A DNA stretch of 64,000 nucleotides from Mycolicibacillus parakoreensis (GTDB lineage Bacteria; Actinomycetota; Actinomycetes; Mycobacteriales; Mycobacteriaceae). The stretch lies in NCBI RefSeq assembly GCF_022370835.2, contig NZ_CP092365.1:2170001-2234000 (forward strand), written 5' to 3'. A program made the position numbers and the translations under genes. Position 1 is the first letter of the stretch. Each line of letters starts with the position of its first letter. The notes below the pieces were generated by a model that worked only from the letters and a program-made list of their open reading frames with translations, did not search any database and had not been told where the DNA came from. Below are positions 17,262 to 25,338 of this stretch, in pieces.

Positions 17262-17980
17262 CGTGATCCCGACCCCGGTTGCAGGGGCGACGGCGGCAGC
17301 GCTTGAAGGATCGAGTCCTCCCAGCCGTCGCGCAGTGCCGGCGCGACGCTCATCCAGGTCACGATCTCCGCCGGCGGGTCGTCCTTCCAGGACGGGTAGT
17401 GCTCGGCGAAGCAGTCCCAGCCGCCCTCCAGTGCCCAGTAGTGGATGACCTCGTTGTAGCGGAAGGTGGTGGTGAACGAACCGAGCCAGTGTTTGCCGGT
17501 CCGCTCCGACCACGGCACATACAAGCGCTCCAACTCGCGGATGTAGTCATCCTGACGCCCCGGTTTGGTCTCCATGATCTCCTGGATCACCACTGTCGCA
17601 TCGAAATCGACGGCGCGCAGTTGGGCCAGGGTCTTGTTGGTCGGGCCCGGATACATGATCCGCCCCTCCCCCGAGGCGCCGATACCGGCCAGAAAGGCCC
17701 GCCAGGTCGCCGCGGGCACGTCGTGGCTGCCGCCGCTCGACTGCGCGCGACCGATGCGCGCATAGTCACCGAAATCATCGATCTCCCAGATGATCGTGAT
17801 CTGCGGCCAGTGCCCGTTGTAGGCGGTGGTCTCCCACAGGGCGAACAGACGAGCACCCAGTTCGCTCATCATCGGCTGGTAGGTGGCGGTGAAGTTCTCG
17901 GCGAACCCGGCGCTGTCCCCGCTGCCGAGGTCGATCGTCTCGTGCAAATACAGCAGGGTGTGGCGGTGGTAGCGCCGCAT
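17258..17980 (-). CDS. Protein of unknown function, probable ferredoxin-like fold
   Basis: 240 residues, not confidently recognised. It has two repeats of an alpha-beta pattern (about residues 1-85 and 120-205) with aromatic-rich strands such as HTLLYLHETIDL, ITIIWEIDDFGDYARI and YNEVIHYWALEGGWDCF, reminiscent of NIPSNAP or dimeric alpha-beta-barrel proteins. No catalytic motif is visible. Start at ATG 17978-17980, overlapping the upstream gene stop by one base; its stop overlaps the P450 GTG. Its fixed position before the P450 suggests an accessory or substrate-binding role (inference). Confidence 0.7.
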   Translation of the reverse strand: MRRYHRHTLLYLHETIDLGSGDSAGFAENFTATYQPMMSELGARLFALWETTAYNGHWPQITIIWEIDDFGDYARIGRAQSSGGSHDVPAATWRAFLAGIGASGEGRIMYPGPTNKTLAQLRAVDFDATVVIQEIMETKPGRQDDYIRELERLYVPWSERTGKHWLGSFTTTFRYNEVIHYWALEGGWDCFAEHYPSWKDDPPAEIVTWMSVAPALRDGWEDSILQALPPSPLQPGSGSR

Positions 17981-18564
17981 CAGTCCGCGCCGCTCGACAG
18001 GGTGTGGAGGGTTTCGGTCGGGCCGGCCGCCGCGCCGGGGAGCCCGGCCGCCGCCAGCGACTGGGCCTTGAACACCCGCGCCGCGCTGGTGAGCGTGTAG
18101 TGCGTCGTGTGCACCCGGTGCCCGACGAACGTCGGGCGGCGCCGGCCCCACACGGTGAGTTCGCCGCGCCCGCTCTGCAGCGTCGCCGCCACCCGAGGCT
18201 CGACCCGGGGGTCGGCGCTGAGCGCATCGACGCCGACCGCCAGCGCCGAGCCCGGGTCAGTGCCCGGCGGCTCGACCAACGCCTGGTCGAGGGCGACCGT
18301 CCGTGCGCCCAGGATCAGCAGCGGCCGGTCGTCGTGATCGCCCGGCACGGCCACGGTGACCTGCCACCCGTAGGACACCCGGTCGTACAACCACCCCCCG
18401 GCCGAGGCGATGACATCGGCGACGTCGACGGCGATGACGTCGAGCCGATAGCGCACGACGTCGGGGTGCGGACCGAAACCGGCCGCGCCGGCCGACGCCG
18501 TCGTGGCCGTCGGTTCTCCTCCCCGGACATCGCCCACCACGAGTTTCAGGACAGAGCTGGTCAT
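17980..18564 (-). CDS. Hypothetical protein, first gene of the P450/BVMO operon
   Basis: 194 residues, function not recognised. The protein is soluble with no signal peptide or membrane helix. It has a hydrophobic core of beta-strands (VVRYRLDVIAVDVADVIASAGGWLYDRV, WQVTVAVPG, LLILGARTVAL) and ends with a threonine/alanine-rich tail. The internal ATG at 18562-18564 is preferred over an upstream in-frame ATG at 18612 because the latter falls in the promoter-like region. It is joined by a one-base overlap to the next unknown gene, and the pair may act together. Confidence 0.65.
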   Translation of the reverse strand: MTSSVLKLVVGDVRGGEPTATTASAGAAGFGPHPDVVRYRLDVIAVDVADVIASAGGWLYDRVSYGWQVTVAVPGDHDDRPLLILGARTVALDQALVEPPGTDPGSALAVGVDALSADPRVEPRVAATLQSGRGELTVWGRRRPTFVGHRVHTTHYTLTSAARVFKAQSLAAAGLPGAAAGPTETLHTLSSGAD

Positions 18565-18633
18565 CGTCTCGCCTCGATTCCGCCGCACAGGCCCGGCCGG
18601 TGGCGGATCCACGCCGCGCCGGACCTCTCGAGC

Positions 18634-18669
18634 ATTACAGTTTTCATCGTATCTGTAACGTGTGACGAT
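18634..18669. promoter_or_regulatory. Candidate regulatory half-sites upstream of the P450/BVMO operon
   Basis: ATTACAGTT (18634-18642) and ATCTGTAAC (18651-18659) match the two half-sites of the island-wide operator but in outward arrangement rather than the usual 19-bp inward form. They lie 70-105 bp upstream of the operon's first start codon, in the 236-bp gap shared with the divergent DUF427 gene. Confidence 0.3.
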
Positions 18670-18800
18670 AGCGCAGTCGGCCGGGCGATCGCTGATAAAT
18701 TGGCAATCTCAGCGCGGGGATCGTTCGGATCGGCCGCTCACCTCAGGCGCCGGATCGCGGTTGAGGACATGAACCGCACAGCGACAGATAAGGATTCGTG

Positions 18801-19502
18801 GTGACCCTGTTCGCCGGACACGGACCGTTCAGCCGCACCCCCGCGGGATGGTTCACCCCGCGGCCGCCGCGCGTCGTCAGCTATATCGAGCCGCACCCGC
18901 GCCGGGTGCAGGCGCTGCACCGCGGCCGAGTCGTGATCGACACCGAGCAGGCACTGCTGGTCCACCGGCCCGACCGCCCACCGGGCTACGCCCTGCCGGC
19001 CGACGCGGTCGGCGCCCTGCCCTGCGAACCGGTTCCGGACGCCGAGGGGTTCGTCCACGTCGCCTGGGATGCGGTCGACTCCTGGGTCGAGGAGGGCCGC
19101 GAACTGGTGACCTATCCGCCCAACCCCTACCACCGGGTGGACTGTCGCCCCACCCGGCGGCGGCTGCGCGTCGCCGTCGCCGGGGTGACGCTGGTCGACA
19201 CCGACGACACGGTGATCGTGTTCGAGACCGCGCTGGCGCCGCGTTTGTACGTCGACCCGGCGCAGGTCCGCACCGAGCTGCTGCGACCGACCGCGACGTC
19301 GACCTACTGCAATTACAAGGGCACCGCGACCTACTGGGCGGCCACCGTCGGAGACGCGACGGTCCAGGACGTGGCGTGGAGTTATCCGGATCCGCCGCCG
19401 GAGTCCTCGCCCATCACCGGCTACCTCAGCTTCGATCCGGCCCGCGCCGACGTCGTCGCCGAACTGCCGGCACCGACCGCGCCCCGCGGCCCCGGACCTT
19501 AA
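18801..19502 (+). CDS. DUF427 domain protein (tandem)
   Basis: About 233 residues carrying two copies of the DUF427 fold: a degenerate one at about residues 27-110 (VVSYIEPHPRRVQALHRGRV) and a clear one at about 120-215 (VTLVDTDDTVIVFET, TYCNYKGTATYWAA, VAWSYPDPPPES, ITGYLSFDP). DUF427 proteins are small beta-tent proteins of unknown biochemical role. Two tandem GTG codons (18798, 18801) could start it; the second has better spacing from AAGGA. Its stop codon overlaps that of the convergent thioesterase gene. Confidence 0.88.
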   Translation: MTLFAGHGPFSRTPAGWFTPRPPRVVSYIEPHPRRVQALHRGRVVIDTEQALLVHRPDRPPGYALPADAVGALPCEPVPDAEGFVHVAWDAVDSWVEEGRELVTYPPNPYHRVDCRPTRRRLRVAVAGVTLVDTDDTVIVFETALAPRLYVDPAQVRTELLRPTATSTYCNYKGTATYWAATVGDATVQDVAWSYPDPPPESSPITGYLSFDPARADVVAELPAPTAPRGPGP

Positions 19503-20401
19503 AGCCGGGCCTGCTCCCCGATCCGGGTGTCGCTGGTGCGCAACGGACGGATGAGGCCGTCCTGGGCAAAAGACGCCAGCAGCGCGCCCGACTCGGTGTG
19601 CACGGTGCCGCGGACGTAGGACATCCCGGCACCCACCTGGGTGCTCTCGTGGCTGTAGAGAATCCAGCCGTCCCACCGGACCGGCTCGTGGAAGCTGACC
19701 GTGACGGTCATCGGCGCGGTCGAGACGGTCAGGTGCGCTTGGCTGGTGCCGATCCCGGCGTGGGCGCGCATGGTCGTCGAGATACCGAGGTGCCCGGTGA
19801 AATAGGCGATCAGCGCCTTGGCGAGGTCATCGCGGGTCGGGGTCGGATCGTAGTGCAGCCAGGCGTACAGTTCCGGCGGCCCGACCTCGTCGGGGCTGTT
19901 GACGTCGAGGACGTCGACCAGCCGCACCTCCCGCCCGATCATCGGCATGTGGCAGGGATTGGCGGCCGCGGGCGCGGCGACGTCCGGCCGCGGCAGATGG
20001 TGGGTGATGACGTCCTGCGACGGGACGTCGGCGAGCACGGTCATCGTCGCGCAGCGTCGCCCGTCCTGTTCGACGCTGACGACGGCGGTGGCCATCGAGC
20101 GGCCTTCGTGCACCACGTCCACGCTGAACTCGGCCGGCGGGCCGACGAGCGCGGCACGGGTGAACACCGCATGCACCGAACGGATCGACTTGCCGCCAAA
20201 CCGTTGGGCGACCCCGACGATGGCCTGGGCGAGCAGCTGGGTGCCCTCCACGACCTGGCGCTCGTCGGCACCGGCGAGCCCGGTCGCCGCGGTGAAACGG
20301 TCCGGACCGTCGGCGGTGACGGCGAACAGGTCGAGCAGGCCGTTGACCGACCAGTCGGTGGATGCGGGGGTCTCGATGCCGTCGGCAGTGGTCTCGGCCA
20401 T
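19499..20401 (-). CDS. Acyl-CoA thioesterase II (TesB-like)
   Basis: A 300-residue double hot-dog thioesterase releasing CoA from acyl-CoA. Seen: N-half VEGTQLLAQAIVGVAQ and VHAVFTRAALVGPPAEFSV, the family's domain linker, and C-half STAPMTVTVSFHEPVRWDGWILYSHES followed by MSYVRGTVHTESGALLASFAQDGLIR. The length is normal for TesB (about 285-300). It probably frees CoA from dead-end intermediates. Convergent with the DUF427 gene and divergent from the SMP-30 gene. Confidence 0.88.
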   Translation of the reverse strand: MAETTADGIETPASTDWSVNGLLDLFAVTADGPDRFTAATGLAGADERQVVEGTQLLAQAIVGVAQRFGGKSIRSVHAVFTRAALVGPPAEFSVDVVHEGRSMATAVVSVEQDGRRCATMTVLADVPSQDVITHHLPRPDVAAPAAANPCHMPMIGREVRLVDVLDVNSPDEVGPPELYAWLHYDPTPTRDDLAKALIAYFTGHLGISTTMRAHAGIGTSQAHLTVSTAPMTVTVSFHEPVRWDGWILYSHESTQVGAGMSYVRGTVHTESGALLASFAQDGLIRPLRTSDTRIGEQARL

Positions 20402-20475
20402 TCCGCGAGCGTGACATTCCGCGGATGTTTTGTAAAGTGGTCCTCATCGCGGCCGCAGGAGAGGAGGGCGACACC

Positions 20476-21360
20476 GTGAACGGCACCGAAACAGGCTCGG
20501 CTTCGGACACCTTGGACACCTTGGACATTCTGGACATCCCGCTGCCGCCGACCCCGCTCGCCGGTGGCTTCTGCTTCGGCGAGGGCCCGCGCTGGTTCGA
20601 GGGCCTGCTGTGGTTCTCCGACATGCTCGGCGAGGCGCTCCACACCGTCAACCTCCACGGCTCGATGACCACGGTGCCGCTGCCCGGCCGCACCCCGACG
20701 GGGCTGGGGTTCCGGCCCGACGGGTCGTTGCTGATCGCCTCCGCGGCGGACCGACAGGTGTTGCACTACGACGGCGAGACCGTCACCACCCTGGTCGATC
20801 TGGGCGCGCGGGTCACCGCGGACCTCGGCGACATGGTCGTCGACGCGGTGGGCCGCTGCTATCTGGGATCGCAGGCGTTCTCCGGTGGTGTCATCCTGCG
20901 GATCGACCCGGACGACACCGTCCACACCGTCGCCACCGACCTCGATTTCCCCAACGGCATGGTGCTCACCCCCGACGGCGACACGTTGATCGTCGCCGAG
21001 TCGATCGGGCGCCGGCTCACCGCGTTCACCGTCGACGACGACGGCGGTCTCGGGCAGCGCCGCGTCTTCGCCGACGGCCTGCACGGCCCGCCCGACGGCA
21101 TCACGCTGGACGCCGAGGGCGGGGTGTGGACGGCGCTGACCCTGGCCGGCGAGTTCGCCCGCATCACCCACGGCGGCACCGTGACCGACCGGGTCGACGT
21201 CGGCGATCGGGCAGCGGTCGCCTGCGCGCTCGGCGGGCCGAAGCGGCGCACGCTGTTTCTGCTCTCCAGCCCCGACGCCTACCCCAAACGGGTGCTCGGG
21301 ACCCGTCAATCCCGCCTGGACGCGGTGACCGTGGCGATCCCCGGCACCGGGTCGCCGTGA
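20476..21360 (+). CDS. SMP-30/gluconolactonase-family hydrolase
   Basis: A 294-residue six-bladed beta-propeller lactonase-type protein. Metal-binding positions of the family are visible: E in FGEGPRWFEGLLWFSDM, N in DFPNGMVLTPDGDTLIVAES and D in GPPDGITLDAEGGVWTAL. Start assigned to GTG at 20476, preceded by GGAGGG; the frame is open further upstream without homology. It may open a lactone such as one from Baeyer-Villiger oxidation (inference). The N-terminal tail contains four near-identical 9-bp repeats. A truncated relative lies at 44372-44635. Confidence 0.87.
   Translation: MNGTETGSASDTLDTLDILDIPLPPTPLAGGFCFGEGPRWFEGLLWFSDMLGEALHTVNLHGSMTTVPLPGRTPTGLGFRPDGSLLIASAADRQVLHYDGETVTTLVDLGARVTADLGDMVVDAVGRCYLGSQAFSGGVILRIDPDDTVHTVATDLDFPNGMVLTPDGDTLIVAESIGRRLTAFTVDDDGGLGQRRVFADGLHGPPDGITLDAEGGVWTALTLAGEFARITHGGTVTDRVDVGDRAAVACALGGPKRRTLFLLSSPDAYPKRVLGTRQSRLDAVTVAIPGTGSP
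20505..20539 (+). repeat. Four tandem 9-bp repeats within the SMP-30 gene
   Basis: Four imperfect copies of a 9-base unit, TTGGACACC and variants, encode an Asp-x-Leu-rich stretch (DTLDTLDILDI) before the propeller domain. The region is outside the conserved fold, so copy number could vary without harming activity. Confidence 0.7.
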
Positions 21361-21375
21361 ACGGCGGCCTCGCCC

Positions 21376-22188
21376 ATGCACCCCGCCGACGCGTACTACC
21401 GCCTCCTCGACGCCGACGATCCGCAGGGGGAGAAGTTCGCGGCCACTGATCTGGTGCGCGGCACCTGGTCGGCCCGTATTCAACACGCCGCACCGGTATC
21501 GGCGCTGCTGGTGCGGGCGTTGGAGCACCACGAGGCCCGCGAGGACACCCGGCTCAGCCGGGTCGCCGTCGACCTGTGGGGACCGGTGCCCGCCGACGGT
21601 CCCCTGTGGGTTCGCGCCCGGGTTGACCGCCCCGGCAAGCAGATCGAACTGCTCGGCGCCGACATGCTGGCCCTCGGGCCCGATGAGCAGGTCCGCCGCG
21701 TCGCCCGCGCTACCGGCTGGCGGTTGCAGACGTCGGACACTGCCGACGTGGCACACGCCTCGGCGCCCCCGCTACGGCCGGTCAGCGAGGCCCGTGCCAA
21801 CACCATGCACGAGAACTGGGACCGCAACTATGTGCACAGCCTGGACTGGCGGTGGCTGACCACCCCGCTCGCCCCCGGTGCCGGCGAGGCCTGGATCACG
21901 CCGATCGTCGCCCTGGTCGCCGGGGAGACGATGACACCGCTGCAGCGGCTGTTCGCCGTCGCCGACGACGCCAACGGCGTCGGCACCAAACTCGACATCA
22001 CCGCGTGGACGTTCCTCAACACCGATCTCGTCGTCCACGTGCACCGCATTCCCGACGGGCAGTGGATCGGGATCCGCGCCGAGACCAACTACGGCGCCGA
22101 CGGGATCGGGACGACCATCGGCACCCTCTTCGACGAGCACGGTGCGGTGGGCGCCATCCAGCAGTCGGTACTGGTGCGTCGACGGTGA
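21376..22188 (+). CDS. Thioesterase-family protein (double hot-dog)
   Basis: A 270-residue acyl-CoA thioesterase-like protein with two hot-dog halves. Seen: VRGTWSARIQHAAPVSALLVRALE in the N-half, RLSRVAVDLWGPVPADGPLWVRARV, and in the C-half LDITAWTFLNTDLVVHVHRIPDGQWIGIRAETNY and GTTIGTLFDEHGAVGAIQQSVLVRRR. It starts 15 bp after the SMP-30 stop and is probably co-transcribed with it and with the TetR gene 52 bp downstream. Substrate unknown. Confidence 0.82.
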   Translation: MHPADAYYRLLDADDPQGEKFAATDLVRGTWSARIQHAAPVSALLVRALEHHEAREDTRLSRVAVDLWGPVPADGPLWVRARVDRPGKQIELLGADMLALGPDEQVRRVARATGWRLQTSDTADVAHASAPPLRPVSEARANTMHENWDRNYVHSLDWRWLTTPLAPGAGEAWITPIVALVAGETMTPLQRLFAVADDANGVGTKLDITAWTFLNTDLVVHVHRIPDGQWIGIRAETNYGADGIGTTIGTLFDEHGAVGAIQQSVLVRRR

Positions 22189-22240
22189 CCGAAACACCGA
22201 AGCCGACGTGGCCGGCATCGCCCATCGGTAAAGTCCCGGT

Positions 22241-22777
22241 ATGACCCTGAGCCCCGGTGACGTCGACACCTCCACGCGGCGTCGGATTCTCGATGCGACC
22301 GCCGAGGTGCTGAGCCGCAGCGGCCGGGCCAAACTCAGCCTGTCGGCCGTCGCCGCCGAGGCGCAGGTCTCACGCCCGACCCTCTATCGCTGGTTCGCGT
22401 CGAAAGAGGATCTGATCTCGGCCTTCTCGCGCTATGAACGCCAGATCTTCCAGGCCGGCCTGGGCGACGCCACCGCGGGGCTCGACGGGGCCGAGCGGCT
22501 GGATGCCGCATTGCGATTCATCGTCGACTATCAGCACTCCTCGACCGGGGTGCGCATGATCGACATCGAGCCCCGCTATGTGCTCGGCGATTTCTCCCGG
22601 ATCATCCGCCCGATGCGGGAGGGTCTGCAGCGGATGCTGTCCGGGCCCGACGCCGCCGTGAAGGCGGCCGCCGCGATCCGGATCGCCATCTCGCACTACA
22701 TCATCCGCAGCGACGACGCCGACCAGTTTCTTGCCCAACTGCGCCAGGCGGTGGGTGTGACCTCCCGCAACGATTAG
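22241..22777 (+). CDS. TetR-family transcriptional regulator
   Basis: 178 residues. The N-terminal helix-turn-helix is clear: TRRRILDATAEVLSRSGRAKL, LSAVAAEAQVSRPTLYRWFASKEDLI (about residues 10-60). The C-terminal ligand domain is not recognisable. The short length is at the low end for the family. It lies in the same direction as the two upstream enzymes and ends with a 4-bp overlap against a convergent thioesterase gene. It is an alternative candidate for the regulator that binds the island-wide operator. Confidence 0.87.
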   Translation: MTLSPGDVDTSTRRRILDATAEVLSRSGRAKLSLSAVAAEAQVSRPTLYRWFASKEDLISAFSRYERQIFQAGLGDATAGLDGAERLDAALRFIVDYQHSSTGVRMIDIEPRYVLGDFSRIIRPMREGLQRMLSGPDAAVKAAAAIRIAISHYIIRSDDADQFLAQLRQAVGVTSRND

Positions 22778-23586
22778 GACGTCGCGACGCCCGGGCCACC
22801 GGTGAAACCGGAATTGGCGATCGCGGTGGATAACCCACTGCCGATCGGTCCCTGCGCATCGAACAGACTGGTGTTGGCCACGGCGATGCCGCCGTCGCTG
22901 TAGTGGGTCAGCGCTGCCAGGCCGACGTCGGGGCCGACGGGCAGTCTGCTCAGCGCGAGGGTGTAGTCGGCGTTGATGAACCCCAGCCCGAGGGTGCTGA
23001 AGTTGGTCATCGAACTGGTGACATCGGCCGCCATGGCCGCCCGCACGAACGGCGTGATTTCCTCGCCGGCGACGAGATCACGGATCTCACGGACCCAGGC
23101 GTAGCGGGGTCCGGCATGCTGCCAGGCGAACCCCGTGCCGTCGTCGGGATCTTTGCCGTACACCGCGATCGACATCGGAACCGTCTCATCGACCCGCGGT
23201 GTGACCGGCCGCGGCGGAAGGGTGATCTCCGTGGTGAAGAATTCGCCGTCGGGTTGGGTACCGCGGCGCAGGTACAGCGCCGACGCGCGGGCGACCAGTT
23301 CACCGTGCTGGGTCATGCCCGCGTCCACCGAGCGCATGCGTGATCCGGCCCGAATGACCGTGGCGCTCACCTGCACCGGCTCGGCGGCCACCCGACGCAG
23401 GATCTCGACGGTCAGCCGCGCCGGATGCAACTCGCCTCGGTCGACCTGCCGTTCGATCGTGCGGGCCAGCAGTCCGCCGATCACCTGCCCGCCCAGTGTC
23501 GGCCCCCAGCCCCCGTGGGCGATCGCGTTGGGCACGAAGACGCCGTCGTGCCATTCCAGGAAGGGGGTCAGTTCGGTGCGTTGCAC
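22774..23586 (-). CDS. Thioesterase-family protein (TesB-like double hot-dog)
   Basis: A 270-residue acyl-CoA thioesterase-like protein. Seen: GGWGPTLGGQVIGGLLARTIE at the start of the first hot-dog domain, LTVEILRRVAAEPVQVSATVIRAGSRMRSVDAGM, and in the second half GLGFINADYTLALSRLPVGPDVGL and SLFDAQGPIGSGLSTAIAN. It is distinct from the proteins at 19499 and 21376, making three thioesterases in 4 kb. A strong island-type operator lies only 10 bp upstream of its ATG, so it belongs to that regulon. Confidence 0.82.
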   Translation of the reverse strand: MQRTELTPFLEWHDGVFVPNAIAHGGWGPTLGGQVIGGLLARTIERQVDRGELHPARLTVEILRRVAAEPVQVSATVIRAGSRMRSVDAGMTQHGELVARASALYLRRGTQPDGEFFTTEITLPPRPVTPRVDETVPMSIAVYGKDPDDGTGFAWQHAGPRYAWVREIRDLVAGEEITPFVRAAMAADVTSSMTNFSTLGLGFINADYTLALSRLPVGPDVGLAALTHYSDGGIAVANTSLFDAQGPIGSGLSTAIANSGFTGGPGVATS

Positions 23587-23596
23587 GGCGCTACCC

Positions 23597-23615
23597 TACC
23601 GTGGTCATTACAGTA
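23597..23615. promoter_or_regulatory. Island operator copy upstream of the thioesterase gene
   Basis: TACCGTGGT-C-ATTACAGTA: the right half is a perfect consensus match, the left has three differences. It sits 10 bp upstream of the minus-strand thioesterase start at 23586. Confidence 0.6.
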
Positions 23616-23792
23616 ATGATGATGAGACCTCGTCAACGACAGGACGGGGGCGAGCACCCGGCGCGACCGGTCAACGTGTCCAGCATCTTCGGCGGCCACG
23701 ACGAGCAGGCGCGGCGGATGGTCGAGCGCGCGGCACCGACCTCCCCCCACAGACGAGTTCGCGCGCCGCGCGCACCCCGTACCGATGACGAT

Positions 23793-23811
23793 TACCGTAA
23801 CGGTTACAGTG
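23793..23811. promoter_or_regulatory. Island operator copy upstream of the DUF35 gene
   Basis: TACCGTAAC-G-GTTACAGTG is a 19-bp inverted repeat with seven of nine complementary positions. It ends 31 bp upstream of the DUF35 protein start at 23843. The rest of the 256-bp gap to the divergent thioesterase shows no gene. Confidence 0.65.
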
Positions 23812-23842
23812 ATTGCGTTCCGATCGATTCCCGGAGGAGCCC

Positions 23843-24256
23843 ATGCAGAAGGCGTTAGCACCCGAGATCTCGACCTGGCCGGAGACGGACCCGCAGCTGA
23901 TCGGCAGCCGCTGCGGTGCCTGCGCGGCGACGGTGTTCCCGGCCCAGCAGCACTGCCCCCAGTGCAGCAGCGACCAGATGACCCGGGAACTGTTGCCGCG
24001 CCGGGGCACCCTGGTGGCCTGGACGACCCAGGGCTTCCCGCCCGGAGCGCCGTATCTCGGCCCCACCGGCGAGGACTTCGTTCCGTTCGGCGTGGGCCTG
24101 GTCCAGCTCGGCGACGTCGTCCGCGTGGAGGGGCGTTTGACCGACAACGACCCCGACAAGCTGCAGTTCGGGATGGACGTCGAACTGACCATGGTGCCGT
24201 TCACCGAGGACGCCGACGGCAACGAGATCGTCACCTTCGCCTTCCAGCCGATCTGA
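23843..24256 (+). CDS. DUF35 OB-fold protein with zinc ribbon (acyl-CoA associated)
   Basis: 137 residues: an N-terminal rubredoxin-like zinc ribbon (SRCGACAATVFPAQQHCPQCS, about residues 22-42) followed by an OB fold. Such proteins bind thiolase-like partners; in steroid side-chain degradation the DUF35 domain of ChsH2 pairs with the aldolase Ltp2. Here it stands alone without a MaoC domain. Start at ATG 23843 behind a GGAGGAG site. The likely partner is the thiolase-like protein at 39742, which shares the same operator type (inference). Confidence 0.88.
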   Translation: MQKALAPEISTWPETDPQLIGSRCGACAATVFPAQQHCPQCSSDQMTRELLPRRGTLVAWTTQGFPPGAPYLGPTGEDFVPFGVGLVQLGDVVRVEGRLTDNDPDKLQFGMDVELTMVPFTEDADGNEIVTFAFQPI

Positions 24257-24297
24257 GCGGTCGGGTACGCGGACACGACCCCGCCTGCCGGCGAGCG

Positions 24298-25338
24298 CTA
24301 CCGGCGGTAGGCGCGCACGATCGGCGCCAGTTCGTCGGGGCTGGCACCGTGGAGGATGACGGCGTCGGCACCGTAGTCGAACTCGGCGCGGATCCGGGCG
24401 ACGCACTGATCCGCCGATCCGGTGGCAGCCGGCTCCAACCACTGCTCGGGGATCAACCCGGCGATGTGTTCGATCTGGTCCTGTGTGGCTTTGTGGTCGA
24501 TCCCACCCGGGATCGACGTCACCACCGGATCTTCGCGGAACCGTTGGAGCACAGCCGGATCCCATCGATTAGTCTTCACCAGTAGGTCGCCGTAACCCTG
24601 CAGGTAGGTGGCCAGGCGGGCGACGGTCTTGCGCAGCCGCAACGGCTCGGGCAGGTGGTCGCCGACGGTGGCCAGACACGACCACACCCGCACGCTCTCC
24701 GGATCCCGGCCGGCCCGCTCGGCGGCCTGTTTCACCGTGGTCACGCAGCGCCGCAGGGTCTCGGGCGTGAAGTAGGTGTGCAGGATGACATCGTCGAAGA
24801 GCGTGCCGCCCAACTCCAGCGTCTTGGGCCCGAACGCCACCAACGCCAAACGGATGTCCTCATCGAAGTCCGGATCCAGGAACAGCACCGGGTGAGGCCC
24901 GATCGGTCCGTCATGGCCGATGATCACCTCGCCGTGCCACAGGCGGCGCATGACTTGCGCGAAATCGGCCAGCTGCGCCGTGGTGACCGCCGGGATGCCG
25001 AACGCCGCGTACATGGCGGCCACGCCGCGGCCCAATCCCAGGGTGAACCGCCCGGCGGACAGCCGGTGCATGGTGGTGGCCCACGACGCGGTGATCAACG
25101 GGTGTCGGGTGTTGGGGTTGGTCGCCGCGGTGGCGATCTGCATCCGCTCGGTGACCGCGCACGCCGCACCGACCAGCGACGACGCCTCCTTGACATTCCA
25201 GCGTTCGGAGATGAACGCGGTACCGAAGCCGAGCTGCTCACCGCGACGGGCCTCGCTCACCAGCGCCGCCGGTCCCTGCCCACCGGCACCGGCCAGCAGG
25301 TAATAGCCCAACTCGTGCAGGACCCGATCGCCTGTCAC
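24298..25338 (-). CDS. LLM-class F420-dependent oxidoreductase
   Basis: A 346-residue luciferase-like oxidoreductase. Seen: GFGTAFISERWNVKEASSLVGAA, ERMQIATAATNPNTRHPLITASWATTMHRLSAGRFTLGLGRG, AAFGIPAVTTAQLADF and the C-terminal IRAEFDYGADAVILHGASPDEL. Start is GTG at 25336-25338 behind a strong AGGAGG, overlapping the hydrolase stop by 4 bp. It is probably an F420-dependent reductase or dehydrogenase; substrate unknown. Confidence 0.87.
   Translation of the reverse strand: MTGDRVLHELGYYLLAGAGGQGPAALVSEARRGEQLGFGTAFISERWNVKEASSLVGAACAVTERMQIATAATNPNTRHPLITASWATTMHRLSAGRFTLGLGRGVAAMYAAFGIPAVTTAQLADFAQVMRRLWHGEVIIGHDGPIGPHPVLFLDPDFDEDIRLALVAFGPKTLELGGTLFDDVILHTYFTPETLRRCVTTVKQAAERAGRDPESVRVWSCLATVGDHLPEPLRLRKTVARLATYLQGYGDLLVKTNRWDPAVLQRFREDPVVTSIPGGIDHKATQDQIEHIAGLIPEQWLEPAATGSADQCVARIRAEFDYGADAVILHGASPDELAPIVRAYRR

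Noticed and set aside
18690..18714. Short inverted repeat CGCTGA / TCAGCG in the DUF427 leader
   Set aside because: Six-base arms with a 13-base spacer are expected often by chance in this composition.
22205..22240. Possible operator copy in front of the TetR at 22241
   Set aside because: CGGTAAAG and CCCGGTAT resemble single half-sites, but spacing and symmetry do not fit the 19-bp form.
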